Shown here in pieces: positions 50,789 to 59,575 of a stretch of DNA of 64,000 nt (the stretch's first letter is position 1; the number at the start of each line of letters is the position of its first letter). A program made the position numbers and the translations under genes. Under the pieces are notes generated by a model. That model worked only from the letters and a program-made list of their open reading frames with translations. It made no database searches and was not told where the DNA came from. The stretch spans positions 1 to 64,000 of the forward strand of contig QMIW01000007.1 in NCBI GenBank assembly GCA_024434165.1. The letters are read 5' to 3'. Origin of the DNA: Chloroflexota bacterium. Its GTDB lineage: Bacteria > Chloroflexota > Anaerolineae > Anaerolineales > Villigracilaceae.

Positions 50789-53700
50789 ATGCTGCACGCT
50801 TTAGCCAAACTGTTTTCGATTGCGCCCGGAGAGGGGCGAAAGACCGCCCTGCTGTATTCCCTCCACCTGGTCTTTTACCTCGGCTTGATGTGGGGCGATG
50901 CCGCGCGCGAGACTCTTTTCCTTTCGGCATGGTCGGCGGACGACCTCGCTTTGGTGTTCGTGGCGTATGCCGTGCTGGGCTTTATCATCGGGCTGGCGTA
51001 TGCGTTCGTCGCCGACCGCATCAGCAACGGTCTTCTGTTGAAGATCATCATGGGTGTGATGATCGTGTGGCTGGTCTCGGTGCGCATCCTGCTGGAGACG
51101 AACGGCGGACCGCGCGGCGCGGTCTATCCCTACTTCTACCTGGCGTACAGCGCGTTTCGTGACCTTGCCACGATGCACATCCTGACCTACATCAACGACT
51201 TCTACGATACGCGCGCCGCCAAACGCGCCCTGCCGCTCATGCTTTCGGCGGGCATCGCCGGGGGGACGCTGGCGGGTTTCACCACGTCCCTGCTCAACCG
51301 TTTGTTCGGGCTGGAGAACACGCCGTTGATCTGGGCGGTCTGCCTGGCTGGGTGCTTCATTTTGGTCATGGGAATCGAACGCCGTCTGCGCGGCGACCTG
51401 GAACAGATCGAGCGCCGCCGCCAGCAGGCATACTCCAGAAAGAAGACCGAAAAAGGCGGCCTGCAAAACCTGCGCGAAGGCTTCGAATTCGTCCGCAGGT
51501 CCGGTTTGATGCGCGCGCTCGCCATCGCCACCTTTGCCATGGTGGTGCTGATGAACCTCCTCATTTTTCAATCGAGCCGCGTGTTTGCCGGCGAATACGC
51601 CAACGACCCGGACGGCTTGTTTGCATTTTACGGTTTGCTGGGCGGCGTCTCCAACATGGGCGGGCTGCTCATTCAGTCCCTGCTGCTCAGCCGCCTGGTC
51701 AACTGGCTGGGCGTGGGAACCATGAATCTCCTGTTCCCGTTTCTGACGCTGGGTTCGGTGGCGGCGATCAACGCCGCGCCGGGCATGGCATCGGGAATTT
51801 TCGCCCGGCTGGATACGAACATGCTCAAGCAGACCTTCCGCAACCCGCTGGATGCGATGCTTTACAACAGCATCCCGGTCAATAACAAGGCGCGCGCGCG
51901 CGGATTCGTAAACGGGGTCATCGTCCCGGCAGGGACGTTATCCGCCGGTTTGATCATCCTGGCGGTCAAAATGCAAGCCTTTTCCATGCCCATGATCGTC
52001 GGCATCGGGCTGGGCACAGCCATCCTGTACGTGCTGGTGATGTTCACCGTGCGGCGCGAATACGCAAAAGCGCTCACCAGCCTGCTCGGAGGCGATGAAC
52101 TCGCCCTGTTCCAGCAGGATGCCTCCGAAGCGGTGCCGACCGACCCCGCAACGGTAAAATGGCTTCGTCAAAAACTGGAGAGCCTGCCCGCCGAGCCCGG
52201 CGCAGACCGGCAAGCCCTGTTCATTAGCCAGATGCTGTACGACATGGATGCCGATGCCGCCCTGCCGTTGATGCTGGATCTGGCGAAGCGACGAGGCGCG
52301 GTCTTCCGCAAGGGCACCATCGAATTTCTGGCTCAGGCAGGCGTTGCCCGCGTGGATTTCATCCGCCTGTGCCAGCGCGGTTTGGAAGACCCCGAACCAA
52401 TGGTGCGGGAATCCGCCGCCGCTGCATTGCTCAATTATCTCAACCGCGATTCGGTCGGTCGCAGCGCCGTCATCCCCGAAGATTCCATCCTGAACAGTTT
52501 GTTCCACCGCCTCGACGACCTCCCGCTCGACGAGCAGGCGCGGCTCGTCGTCCTGTTGATGCGAGGCGGGTCGCCCGGTCAAAAATCAAAAGCGCGCGAC
52601 CTGCTGGATGGCTGGCTTGCCGCCGCAGACCTGGATCGTCCCGCCGGCAGCGAGAACAGCGCTCCCGTGCTGGAAGCCGCGCTGGTCGTGCTGGCAGAAG
52701 CCGAACGGCAGGGATTGATCGCCAGACTGCACCCCGCAAATTCTTTGGAACTCCAACAGCTCAGCAACACCCAGCCCAACCGCTTTAAAGACCTGACCGG
52801 CAGGCTGGTCAGCCACTCCGATCCGTTTATCCGCCATCAGGCGATTCCGGCGCTGGTGCGCGAGAGCCGGCTCGCACATTGGGATGAAAAACACTGGTCG
52901 GTGCAGTTCCTGATGCGCCTCCTCGACGACCCCGAAGAGAGCATCCGCCTGGCAGTGATCGAAGAACTGGCGGACGATGCCGGGGACATGCCGCTCAAGC
53001 CTGTTTTGTGGAAGGCGTTGAACGACCCCGCTCTGGAAATTCGCCGGGCGGCGTGCGCCTTGAATATTCATTTCGACCGGGGGACGCTTCGCGCCTTGTG
53101 GGATTGCCTCGACGACGAAGAAATCAACCGCGCGGAAAGCGCCATTTACCTGCTTCGGCGCGCCGGTCAGAGAGGGGTGAGCGCGGCATTGGGGCGCATG
53201 GCAGATTCTCTGATTCGAGACGCCTACTGGCTCACCTTGCAGGCGCTGGCGTTGAAACAATCCGGCGCGCGTCCCGGCACACTGCTTATGGCACATGCCC
53301 TGCGGGAGGATTCGCTCCGCATTGTGGACTGCCTTCTCTGGTTGTTGAGCGCCTCTACCAGCGAGGAGGAAATTCAGGCAGTGAAACGCGCTCTCCTGTC
53401 CGGCGATGCGGCGGAACGGGCGAATGCGGCGGAAGCGCTGGAGGCGAATCTCTCGCCTGCGGAGGCGCGCCAACTCCAGCATTTGCTGGATGGCTCGCCC
53501 GATGAAACGATCATCGCCGTTGCAGCACAGGAACTGGGCTTGAGCCAGCCCGCACCCGCCCAGGCGTTGCGGGCAGCGTGGCCGCAGTTGGACTCCGAAA
53601 ATGCCGCTGCGGCAATTCCCCGGCGTGCGCAAAAATTCTACAACGACGGCTGGCTGACCGCCGCCGCGATTCACCTCCTTACCGAAGCCCATCGCCTTGG

Positions 53701-54358
53701 GCGGGTCGAAGCCGAAATGTCCATTCCAACCGAAACCATCCGCGCGGCTTTGGACGCCACCCTGCAAAGCGATTCCCGCGCCAACGTACACGAAACCGCG
53801 GAACGCGCATGGAGCGAACTGAACTCAAGCGCAAAGGATTCTCCCATGTCTGCCGAACAACCCCTTACCCTGATCGAAAAAGTCATCTTCCTCAAGGAAG
53901 TGCCCTTCTTCAGCGAACTGCCCTTCCGCGAAATCTCCATCCTGGCAGGCATCAGCGAGGAGATCAGTTACCCGGCTGAACATAAAATCTTCTCGCAGGG
54001 CGATACCACCAAAACGCTGTACCTCATCGTCAAAGGGCGCGTGTCCGTCCAGCAGCAGCAGGGGCGCGCCGGTTCCATTGTGCGGCTGGCAACGCTGGGA
54101 GCCAGGAACTACTTTGCCGAAACCTCGCTGTTCGACGGCGCTCCGCATCAGGCGGATATTGTGACCATCGAACCCGTGGACATTTTGCTGATTCGCCAGT
54201 CCACATTGTTCGCCCTCGTACGCCGCAGACCGGACCTGGGATTGTCTCTGCTAAAATCGCTGAGCCAGCGCCTGAGGGAGACCTACGCCCAGATCGCCCA
54301 GAGCGAGCGCGCCAAACCCCAGAAACTGGTCAGCCTGTTCGATAAATTGGAGGGTTAA
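50789..54358 (+). CDS. MFS/nucleotide-transporter-like domain fused to HEAT repeats and a cyclic-nucleotide-type domain
   Basis: A 1189-residue fusion. Residues 1-435 are a 12-helix transporter domain similar to the ATP:ADP antiporter/Npt branch of the major facilitators (DAARETLFLSAWS after helix 1). Residues about 470-985 are helical HEAT/Armadillo-like repeats (for example FLMRLLDDPEESIRLAVIEELADD). Residues 1030-1160 are a Crp-type cyclic-nucleotide domain (SQGDTTKTLYLIVKGRVSV; FAETSLFDGAPHQADIV). The phosphate-cassette arginine is not present (PHQA where PRxA is usual), so it may bind another ligand or none. Probably a regulated transporter or a membrane signalling scaffold working with the Cache receptor before it. 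Confidence 0.85.
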   Translation: MLHALAKLFSIAPGEGRKTALLYSLHLVFYLGLMWGDAARETLFLSAWSADDLALVFVAYAVLGFIIGLAYAFVADRISNGLLLKIIMGVMIVWLVSVRILLETNGGPRGAVYPYFYLAYSAFRDLATMHILTYINDFYDTRAAKRALPLMLSAGIAGGTLAGFTTSLLNRLFGLENTPLIWAVCLAGCFILVMGIERRLRGDLEQIERRRQQAYSRKKTEKGGLQNLREGFEFVRRSGLMRALAIATFAMVVLMNLLIFQSSRVFAGEYANDPDGLFAFYGLLGGVSNMGGLLIQSLLLSRLVNWLGVGTMNLLFPFLTLGSVAAINAAPGMASGIFARLDTNMLKQTFRNPLDAMLYNSIPVNNKARARGFVNGVIVPAGTLSAGLIILAVKMQAFSMPMIVGIGLGTAILYVLVMFTVRREYAKALTSLLGGDELALFQQDASEAVPTDPATVKWLRQKLESLPAEPGADRQALFISQMLYDMDADAALPLMLDLAKRRGAVFRKGTIEFLAQAGVARVDFIRLCQRGLEDPEPMVRESAAAALLNYLNRDSVGRSAVIPEDSILNSLFHRLDDLPLDEQARLVVLLMRGGSPGQKSKARDLLDGWLAAADLDRPAGSENSAPVLEAALVVLAEAERQGLIARLHPANSLELQQLSNTQPNRFKDLTGRLVSHSDPFIRHQAIPALVRESRLAHWDEKHWSVQFLMRLLDDPEESIRLAVIEELADDAGDMPLKPVLWKALNDPALEIRRAACALNIHFDRGTLRALWDCLDDEEINRAESAIYLLRRAGQRGVSAALGRMADSLIRDAYWLTLQALALKQSGARPGTLLMAHALREDSLRIVDCLLWLLSASTSEEEIQAVKRALLSGDAAERANAAEALEANLSPAEARQLQHLLDGSPDETIIAVAAQELGLSQPAPAQALRAAWPQLDSENAAAAIPRRAQKFYNDGWLTAAAIHLLTEAHRLGRVEAEMSIPTETIRAALDATLQSDSRANVHETAERAWSELNSSAKDSPMSAEQPLTLIEKVIFLKEVPFFSELPFREISILAGISEEISYPAEHKIFSQGDTTKTLYLIVKGRVSVQQQQGRAGSIVRLATLGARNYFAETSLFDGAPHQADIVTIEPVDILLIRQSTLFALVRRRPDLGLSLLKSLSQRLRETYAQIAQSERAKPQKLVSLFDKLEG

Positions 54359-54557
54359 GAATTGATGTTGTGCGAGCAAAACGCAAGATATTGCAGATTA
54401 ACAAATTAATCCAACATGCGAAAGCCGCTGTTTCAGTACCGCGACAACTTGTCCTCGCAGAGGATTCATGCTGCGCTGCACTCGTGTCGAACGCAGGCAT
54501 TTTCCCTCCGGCAAGTTGTGGTACATTTCATTTCAACATCCCATCCAGGAGCCGCTC

Positions 54558-56006
54558 ATGGAACAAAAAGCAGGCGCGCAGATCGGCAAGCGGGCATTCA
54601 TCCAATCGCTGGCGATTTTGTTCGTGTTGATGATGATTGCGGGAATCCTCACCCAGGTCGTTCCCGCCGGGCGCTATACCCGCCTCGAAGTGGACGGGCG
54701 CGAGACGATTGACCCCGCTTCCTTCCAATTCACCGAACGCCCGGATTATCCCGTCTGGCGCTGGTTCGCCGCTCCCATCGAAGTGCTCGGCAGCGAAAGC
54801 GGATTGACCGTCATCGTCATCATCGTGGTGCTGTTCTTCGCGGGCGGCGCGTTCGCCGTGATGGACAAGACCGGCACGCTGCGCGCCTTCATTGGCCGCA
54901 TCGTGCGCCGCTATCGAGACCGCAAATACACCCTGTTGTGGATGGTCTCGCTTGCGTTCATGTTCCTCGGCGCAACGCTCGGTACGTTCGAAGAGGTCGT
55001 CCTGCTCGTGCCGGTGATGATCGCGCTTTCCTATTCCCTCGGCTGGGATGCGCTCGTGGGCTTGGGCATGTCCATCCTCGCCACCAACATGGGATTTTCC
55101 GCCGCCATTTCCAACCCATATACGCTCGGCGTGGCGCAGCAGCTGGCGGGGCTGCCGCTCTTCTCCGGCGCGTGGCTGCGGGTCGTCATCTTTGCGGTCG
55201 TCTATCTCATCTTTGCGGCGTTTCTCTCCGCGTATGCCCGCAGGATTGACAAAGACCCCAAAGCCTCGCTTGTGCACGGCGAAGACGGCGCCGAGCGTGA
55301 AAAATACAAACGCATGGATGCTTCTTTCATCGAAGAAGACCCGAAGCAAAACCGCGCCATGAATTTCTTCGGCGTCTTCCTGGCGTTCATTTTGCTCGTC
55401 ATGCTTGCCGGTCCGTTTGTGCCTGTCCTCTCCGATTATGCCCTGCCCATCGTCGGCGTTCTTTTCCTCATCGGCGGGCTGGGGGCGGGATTCCTCTCCG
55501 GCGCGGGCGCGAAGACCGTCTGGCGCGGACTGGTCGAAGGTCTGGGCGGACTCGCTCCCTCCGTCCCGCTCATCCTCATGGCAGCCAGCATCCGCTACAT
55601 CATTGACAGCGGCGGCGTGACCGACACCATCCTCCATGCCGCGGCGGAACCGTTCCAGCAGCTTGGGGCATTCCCCGCCGCGATCGTCGTCTACGCGCTC
55701 GCGCTTGGCATCGAATTCTTCATCGCTTCGGGGTCCGCCAAAGCCTTCCTGATGATGCCGATTGTGCTGCCCCTCGCCGACCTGATCGGCGTCACGCGCC
55801 AGACCGCCGTGCTTGCCTACATCTTCGGCGATGGTTTCTCCAACCTTGCCTACCCCACCAACCCGGTTTTGCTCATCAGCCTCGGTTTGACGGTCGTCAG
55901 TTATCCCAAATGGATTCGCTGGACCGCCAAACTTTGGCTGTGGGTTGTCCTTGCCACCATCGCCTTTTTGGGCGTGGCTGTGGCGATCAACTTTGGACCG
56001 TTCTAG
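54558..56006 (+). CDS. YfcC-family ion/carboxylate transporter
   Basis: A 482-residue, about 12-helix transporter of the YfcC/DcuC-like ion transporter superfamily. It starts with a cytoplasmic leader, then helix 1, and the typical VVPAGRYTR loop; FFAGGAFAVMDKTGTL, GTFEEVVLLVPVM and GSAKAFLMMPIVLPLADLIG are family blocks, the last with the re-entrant substrate loop. Relatives move short-chain carboxylates, arginine/ornithine or peptides; the substrate cannot be predicted. AGGAG lies six bases before the ATG at 54558; an earlier start at 54468 is not supported. Confidence 0.85.
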   Translation: MEQKAGAQIGKRAFIQSLAILFVLMMIAGILTQVVPAGRYTRLEVDGRETIDPASFQFTERPDYPVWRWFAAPIEVLGSESGLTVIVIIVVLFFAGGAFAVMDKTGTLRAFIGRIVRRYRDRKYTLLWMVSLAFMFLGATLGTFEEVVLLVPVMIALSYSLGWDALVGLGMSILATNMGFSAAISNPYTLGVAQQLAGLPLFSGAWLRVVIFAVVYLIFAAFLSAYARRIDKDPKASLVHGEDGAEREKYKRMDASFIEEDPKQNRAMNFFGVFLAFILLVMLAGPFVPVLSDYALPIVGVLFLIGGLGAGFLSGAGAKTVWRGLVEGLGGLAPSVPLILMAASIRYIIDSGGVTDTILHAAAEPFQQLGAFPAAIVVYALALGIEFFIASGSAKAFLMMPIVLPLADLIGVTRQTAVLAYIFGDGFSNLAYPTNPVLLISLGLTVVSYPKWIRWTAKLWLWVVLATIAFLGVAVAINFGPF

Positions 56007-56021
56007 GAAAAGGAAGCCAAT

Positions 56022-56648
56022 ATGTTCCAGGCAGACCTGTTCAAATCATCGAATCAATTCTCCACCCTTGAGGAAGCCTTGAATGCAATTCGCGGCTTGA
56101 AGGATGACCCGCTCGCGAACGCCGGGACGAACATCGTCATCAGCCGCGGCAACCCGCAAGCGAAACTGCTCATCATCGGCGAAGCGCCGGGACCCGAGGA
56201 AAACATCAAAGGCAAGCCGTTCGTCGGGCGCGCCGGTCAATTGCTCGATAAGATTTTGCAAGCCGCGGACTTCGACCCCGAAAAGGACGTGTACATCACC
56301 AACTCGGTCTTCCGCCTCCCGCCCGGTGACGACGGCAAAGCCTTCCGTAAACCGACCGACGCCGAGATCGAGTTTTACCGTCCGTACGTTTTCGAGATCG
56401 TGCGCCTGATTGACCCGCGCATCATCCTGCTGACCGGCAACGTCGCCTGCCAGTCCGTCCTCCGCAAGACCGGCATCACCTCCCTGCGCGGGCAGTGGAC
56501 GCAAAGCGGCGACCGCTGGATCATGCCCATCTATCACCCCTCCTATCTCCTGCGAAATCCATCGCGCGAACCCGGCTCGCCCAAAGCCCAGATGTGGGAC
56601 GACATCCGCGAGGTGCGGCGGAAGTATGATGAACTGATCGGGGGATAA
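56022..56648 (+). CDS. Family-4-like uracil-DNA glycosylase lacking Fe-S cysteines
   Basis: A 208-residue DNA repair glycosylase-like protein. Motif A GEAPGPEENIKGKPFVGRAG and motif B YHPSYLLRN are clear, with YITNSVFRLPPG between. Family-4 enzymes hold a [4Fe-4S] cluster by four cysteines (CxxC near the N-terminus, one at the VxKCRPP position and one further on). Here the N-terminal pair is absent, the third position is Arg (VFRLPPG) and the only Cys is in VACQSVL. So it is a cluster-less variant, and could have a changed activity. It follows the transporter by 15 bases. Confidence 0.85.
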   Translation: MFQADLFKSSNQFSTLEEALNAIRGLKDDPLANAGTNIVISRGNPQAKLLIIGEAPGPEENIKGKPFVGRAGQLLDKILQAADFDPEKDVYITNSVFRLPPGDDGKAFRKPTDAEIEFYRPYVFEIVRLIDPRIILLTGNVACQSVLRKTGITSLRGQWTQSGDRWIMPIYHPSYLLRNPSREPGSPKAQMWDDIREVRRKYDELIGG

Positions 56649-57038
56649 AACGATTTTTACCGCGAAGGGCGCGAAGATTGCAAAGAAAATTTAAACCACA
56701 GAGAGTTATGAGATTTTCTTCAATGATCTCGATGTCCTCTGTGGTGAAGAAAACTTTTCACATACGCCTTTAGAGAGCGTTTTCTAAATCAAAATTCACC
56801 ACAGACACCGCACTTGCGTTCGGTGCAAGTGTAAACGCGGATGAACGTTGATTTTTGACAGAAACGCTAATTTAAGGGCTTTAAATCCAATTTATCTGTG
56901 TTCATCTGTGGTTATAAACGAATTTCAAAACACTTTCTTAGGCATTCCCATGCGCGAAAAATCCAATACTGAATCCAGATGAACTTGGTATAATTTGCGC
57001 CTGCTTCACTCACCGTGAAGGCATTCTTAGGAGCACGC
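56649..57038. other. Intergenic 390 bp with AT-rich repeat fragments
   Basis: No gene seen. It contains several inverted word pairs (ACCACAGAG with CTCTGTGGT around 56694-56745; CACCACAGACACCG and CATCTGTGGTTA) and a GCACTTGCGTTCGGTGCAAGTG hairpin near 56811. Such ACCACAGA-type text is common in intergenic repeats of environmental genomes. A promoter for miaB lies at its end. Confidence 0.5.
56989..56994 (+). promoter_or_regulatory. -10 box of miaB
   Basis: A perfect TATAAT within TTGGTATAATTTG, 45 bases before the ATG. The expected start would leave a leader of about 38 bases with a TAGGAG ribosome site. Confidence 0.55.
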
Positions 57039-58376
57039 ATGAAATATCACATCTGGACCGAGGGCTGTCAAATGAACGTTGCCGACTCGCAGCGGGTCGG
57101 CTCGTCGCTGGAACACCTCGGATACACCCTGACCAACAAACCCGAAGAAGCGGACGTGATCGTCTTGAACACCTGCGTCGTGCGCCAGTCCGCCGAGGAC
57201 AAGGCGTTCGGACGCCTGAGTTCGTTCAAACCGCTCAAAGAGAAAAACCCCAACCTCGTCATCAATTTGATGGGCTGTCTCGTCGGCGTGCGCGGCGCGG
57301 AGAAACTGAAGGCAAGACTCCCCTACGTGGACGTGTTCTCGCCGCCCTCCGACCCCTCGCCGTTGATCTCGCATCTCACCCAGGGCGAAGTGCGCCTGCA
57401 GGAAGACGCCGAAACCACGCGCCGCTTCCTGATGATGGACGAAGAACTCAAACTGCCGGCCGCCGAGCAGGGCAGACTGGTCAGCGTGCATGTGCCGGTT
57501 GTGTACGGTTGTTCACACGCCTGCACGTTTTGCATCATCCCCTACAAGCGCGGCGTGGAGCGTTCGCGCCCCGTCGGCGACATCGTCAGCGAAATCCGCT
57601 CGCTGGCGAGGCAGGGCGTAAAGGAAGTGACCCTGCTCGGTCAAATCGTGGACCGCTACGGCAAGGACATCCCTGACGGACCCAAACTGGCGGATCTGCT
57701 TCGCATCATCCACGACGTGGAAGGCATCGAGCGCATCCGCTTCCTGACCTCGCACCCGAACTACTTCGACGACGATTTGATTCAGGCGATTGCCGAACTT
57801 CCGCGCGTCATGCCGCACATCGAACTGCCGATCCAGGCGGGCGACGACACCGTCCTCGAAAACATGAAGCGCGGGTACACCCAGCAGCAATACCGCGACC
57901 TGATCGCAAAGATCCGCGACCGAATCCCCGGCTGTTCCATCGCAACGGACATCATCGTCGGCTTCCCCGGTGAGACCGAAGCGCAGTTCATGGAAACCTA
58001 CCGCGTCTTGGCGGACCTCAGGCTGGATGTTGCCCATTTAGCCCGTTACTCCGTCCGCGAGGGGACCGTCGCCTCCCGCCGCATGGCGGACGACGTGCCC
58101 GAAGAAGAGAAGATGCGCCGCTTCCGCATGTTGGAAGAATTGCAGGAACAGGTCGTTGCGGAAATCAACAAAAAATATTTGGGTGAAACGGTCGAAGTGC
58201 TGTTCGAGGATAAGGTCAAAAACCGCTGGCGCGGGCGCACCCCCACAAATAAACTGGTCTTCGTCGAGACGGAAGAAGACCTGCGCGGCAAACTGCTGCC
58301 CATCACCATCACATGGGCGGGTCCCTGGTCCATGCTGGGGGCGCTGCAAAAACAACCGGAATTGATAACGTTGTAA
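57039..58376 (+). CDS. miaB: tRNA-2-methylthio-N6-dimethylallyladenosine synthase
   Basis: A 445-residue methylthiotransferase that adds a methylthio group to i6A37 of tRNA. N-terminal cluster cysteines Cys10, Cys46, Cys80 (EGCQMNVADS, NTCVVRQSAED, MGCLVG); radical SAM cysteines 158, 162, 165 (YGCSHACTFCIIP); TRAM domain from about 375 (GETVEVLFEDKVKNRWRGRT). EGCQMN and CTFCIIPYKRGVERSR are MiaB rather than RimO/MtaB signatures. The usual Q-N-V-Y loop is QIVDRYG here. ATG 57039 has TAGGAG before it; the extra eight residues of a longer start are unlikely. Confidence 0.92.
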   Translation: MKYHIWTEGCQMNVADSQRVGSSLEHLGYTLTNKPEEADVIVLNTCVVRQSAEDKAFGRLSSFKPLKEKNPNLVINLMGCLVGVRGAEKLKARLPYVDVFSPPSDPSPLISHLTQGEVRLQEDAETTRRFLMMDEELKLPAAEQGRLVSVHVPVVYGCSHACTFCIIPYKRGVERSRPVGDIVSEIRSLARQGVKEVTLLGQIVDRYGKDIPDGPKLADLLRIIHDVEGIERIRFLTSHPNYFDDDLIQAIAELPRVMPHIELPIQAGDDTVLENMKRGYTQQQYRDLIAKIRDRIPGCSIATDIIVGFPGETEAQFMETYRVLADLRLDVAHLARYSVREGTVASRRMADDVPEEEKMRRFRMLEELQEQVVAEINKKYLGETVEVLFEDKVKNRWRGRTPTNKLVFVETEEDLRGKLLPITITWAGPWSMLGALQKQPELITL

Positions 58377-58380
58377 ATCC

Positions 58381-58412
58381 TCATCCTCTGCCCTTCCCCC
58401 GCTGGGGAAGGG
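58381..58412. repeat. GC-rich palindromic intergenic repeat, copy 3
   Basis: CCCTTCCCC (58391-58399) and GGGGAAGGG (58404-58412) form a perfect 9-bp hairpin with a 4-base loop, preceded by TCATCCTCTG. It lies five bases after the miaB stop and might also act as a terminator, though no T-run follows. Confidence 0.6.
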
Positions 58413-58605
58413 AGTCCCCTCGTGTGTGCGCAAAACATGTCAGGTAATTTGCTCCCTGCGCCGTACCACTTCGTGGCACTTTCCCTGGCGCAGGCTTCCC
58501 TTCGCAAAACGCTGCCGGGGATTTATGCCCAGAATGGGAACTGCATCTTCGCGCAGCGAACGGCGGCGGCTTGAGCCATAGCCACTGATAACCTTTGCAT
58601 GCACA

Positions 58606-58637
58606 CCTCTCCCTGCGGGACTAGGGTGAGGGCGGGG
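58606..58637. repeat. GC-rich palindromic intergenic repeat, copy 4 (degenerate)
   Basis: CCTCTCCCTGCGGGACTAGGGTGAGGG keeps the CCTCTCCC and GGGTGAGGG words of the family with a disrupted stem. Its end touches the TATAAT box of the AEC transporter. Confidence 0.5.
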
Positions 58638-58639
58638 GT

Positions 58640-58645
58640 TATAAT
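58640..58645 (+). promoter_or_regulatory. -10 box of the AEC transporter, probable leaderless start
   Basis: A perfect TATAAT ends nine bases before the ATG at 58655, and no ribosome site is present (TTTCATCATC). Transcription would start at or within a few bases of the ATG. Confidence 0.5.
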
Positions 58646-58654
58646 TTCATCATC

Positions 58655-59572
58655 ATGTCCATCGCCGAACTGCTCGCCACCTTTGCCAACAATCTCCTGC
58701 CCATTCTGCTCATCGCCGCGGCAGGGTACATCCTCGGAAAAGTCCTCACCGTTGACTCGCGCACCATCGGGCGCGTGGTCTTTTATGTGTTCAGCCCGCT
58801 CCTGGTTTTCAACCTGATGGTCACCAGCCAGTTGAACTTGCAGCAGGCGCTCACCACTGTGGAATACACCGCCGCCGTGATCGTCGTGTTGGGGTTGATC
58901 GCTTTCACCCTCGGCAAAATCTTCCGGCTCGAACGCCCGCAGCTGCTGGCGGTCATCCTCACCGTCGCGTTTGGGAATACGGGCAATTACGGCTTGCCGC
59001 TGGTCAAGTTTGCGTTCGGGGATGAAGCGCTGGCGGCGGCGTCCATCTTCTACGTCACCACGACCATCCTGTTCAACACGGTGGGCGTGGTCATCGCCTC
59101 GCTTGGACATTTGGATTTGAAATCCGCTATACTGGGAGTGTTCCGCCTGCCCATTTTGTATGCCGTCGTCCTTGCCCTGCTCCTCAAGGGTTTCAATGTT
59201 TCCATTCCCCTGCCGCTGGCGCGCACCATCGAGATCGCCGCGAACGGAGCCATCCCCGCCATGATCATTTTGCTCGGGCTGGAACTGACCAGGATCGAAT
59301 GGTCGCACAATTTCCGCGCGCTGGGAGTGGGTGTGTTCGCCAAACTCCTGCTCGGTCCGCTGGTGGGACTGTTGATTGCAAGCCTGTTCGGCTTGCAGGG
59401 ACACGCGCGGCAGGGGAGCGTCATCGAAGCGGCGATGCCCGCCGCAGTGGCGACGACGGTGGTGGCAACCGAATACAAACTTCAACCGCCCCTGGTGACC
59501 GCAATCGTATTTCTCGGCACGGCGCTCAGTCCGCTGACTCTTACGCCGCTGTTGGTATACCTGGCGAGGTGA
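58655..59572 (+). CDS. AEC-family (auxin efflux carrier-like) transporter
   Basis: A 305-residue membrane protein with about 10 helices in two similar halves. Family signs: the N-terminal AAAGYILGKVLTVDSRTIGRVVFYVFSPLLVF block, FGNTGNYGLPLVKFAFGDEAL, and MPAAVATTVVATEY in the C-terminal half, where the substrate region lies. Bacterial members move malate, malonate or similar organic acids or amino-acid derivatives; substrate not predictable here. Followed by the metallopeptidase gene after three bases. Confidence 0.85.
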   Translation: MSIAELLATFANNLLPILLIAAAGYILGKVLTVDSRTIGRVVFYVFSPLLVFNLMVTSQLNLQQALTTVEYTAAVIVVLGLIAFTLGKIFRLERPQLLAVILTVAFGNTGNYGLPLVKFAFGDEALAAASIFYVTTTILFNTVGVVIASLGHLDLKSAILGVFRLPILYAVVLALLLKGFNVSIPLPLARTIEIAANGAIPAMIILLGLELTRIEWSHNFRALGVGVFAKLLLGPLVGLLIASLFGLQGHARQGSVIEAAMPAAVATTVVATEYKLQPPLVTAIVFLGTALSPLTLTPLLVYLAR

Positions 59573-59575
59573 ATC

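Larger units (their letters stand above)
58377..58654. other. Intergenic 278 bp with two REP-like repeats
   Basis: Repeat hairpins at 58381-58412 and 58606-58637 bracket about 190 bases that hold a further inverted pair (TGCGCC...GGCGCA, 58457-58492). No gene seen. TATAAT for the next gene lies at its end. Confidence 0.5.
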
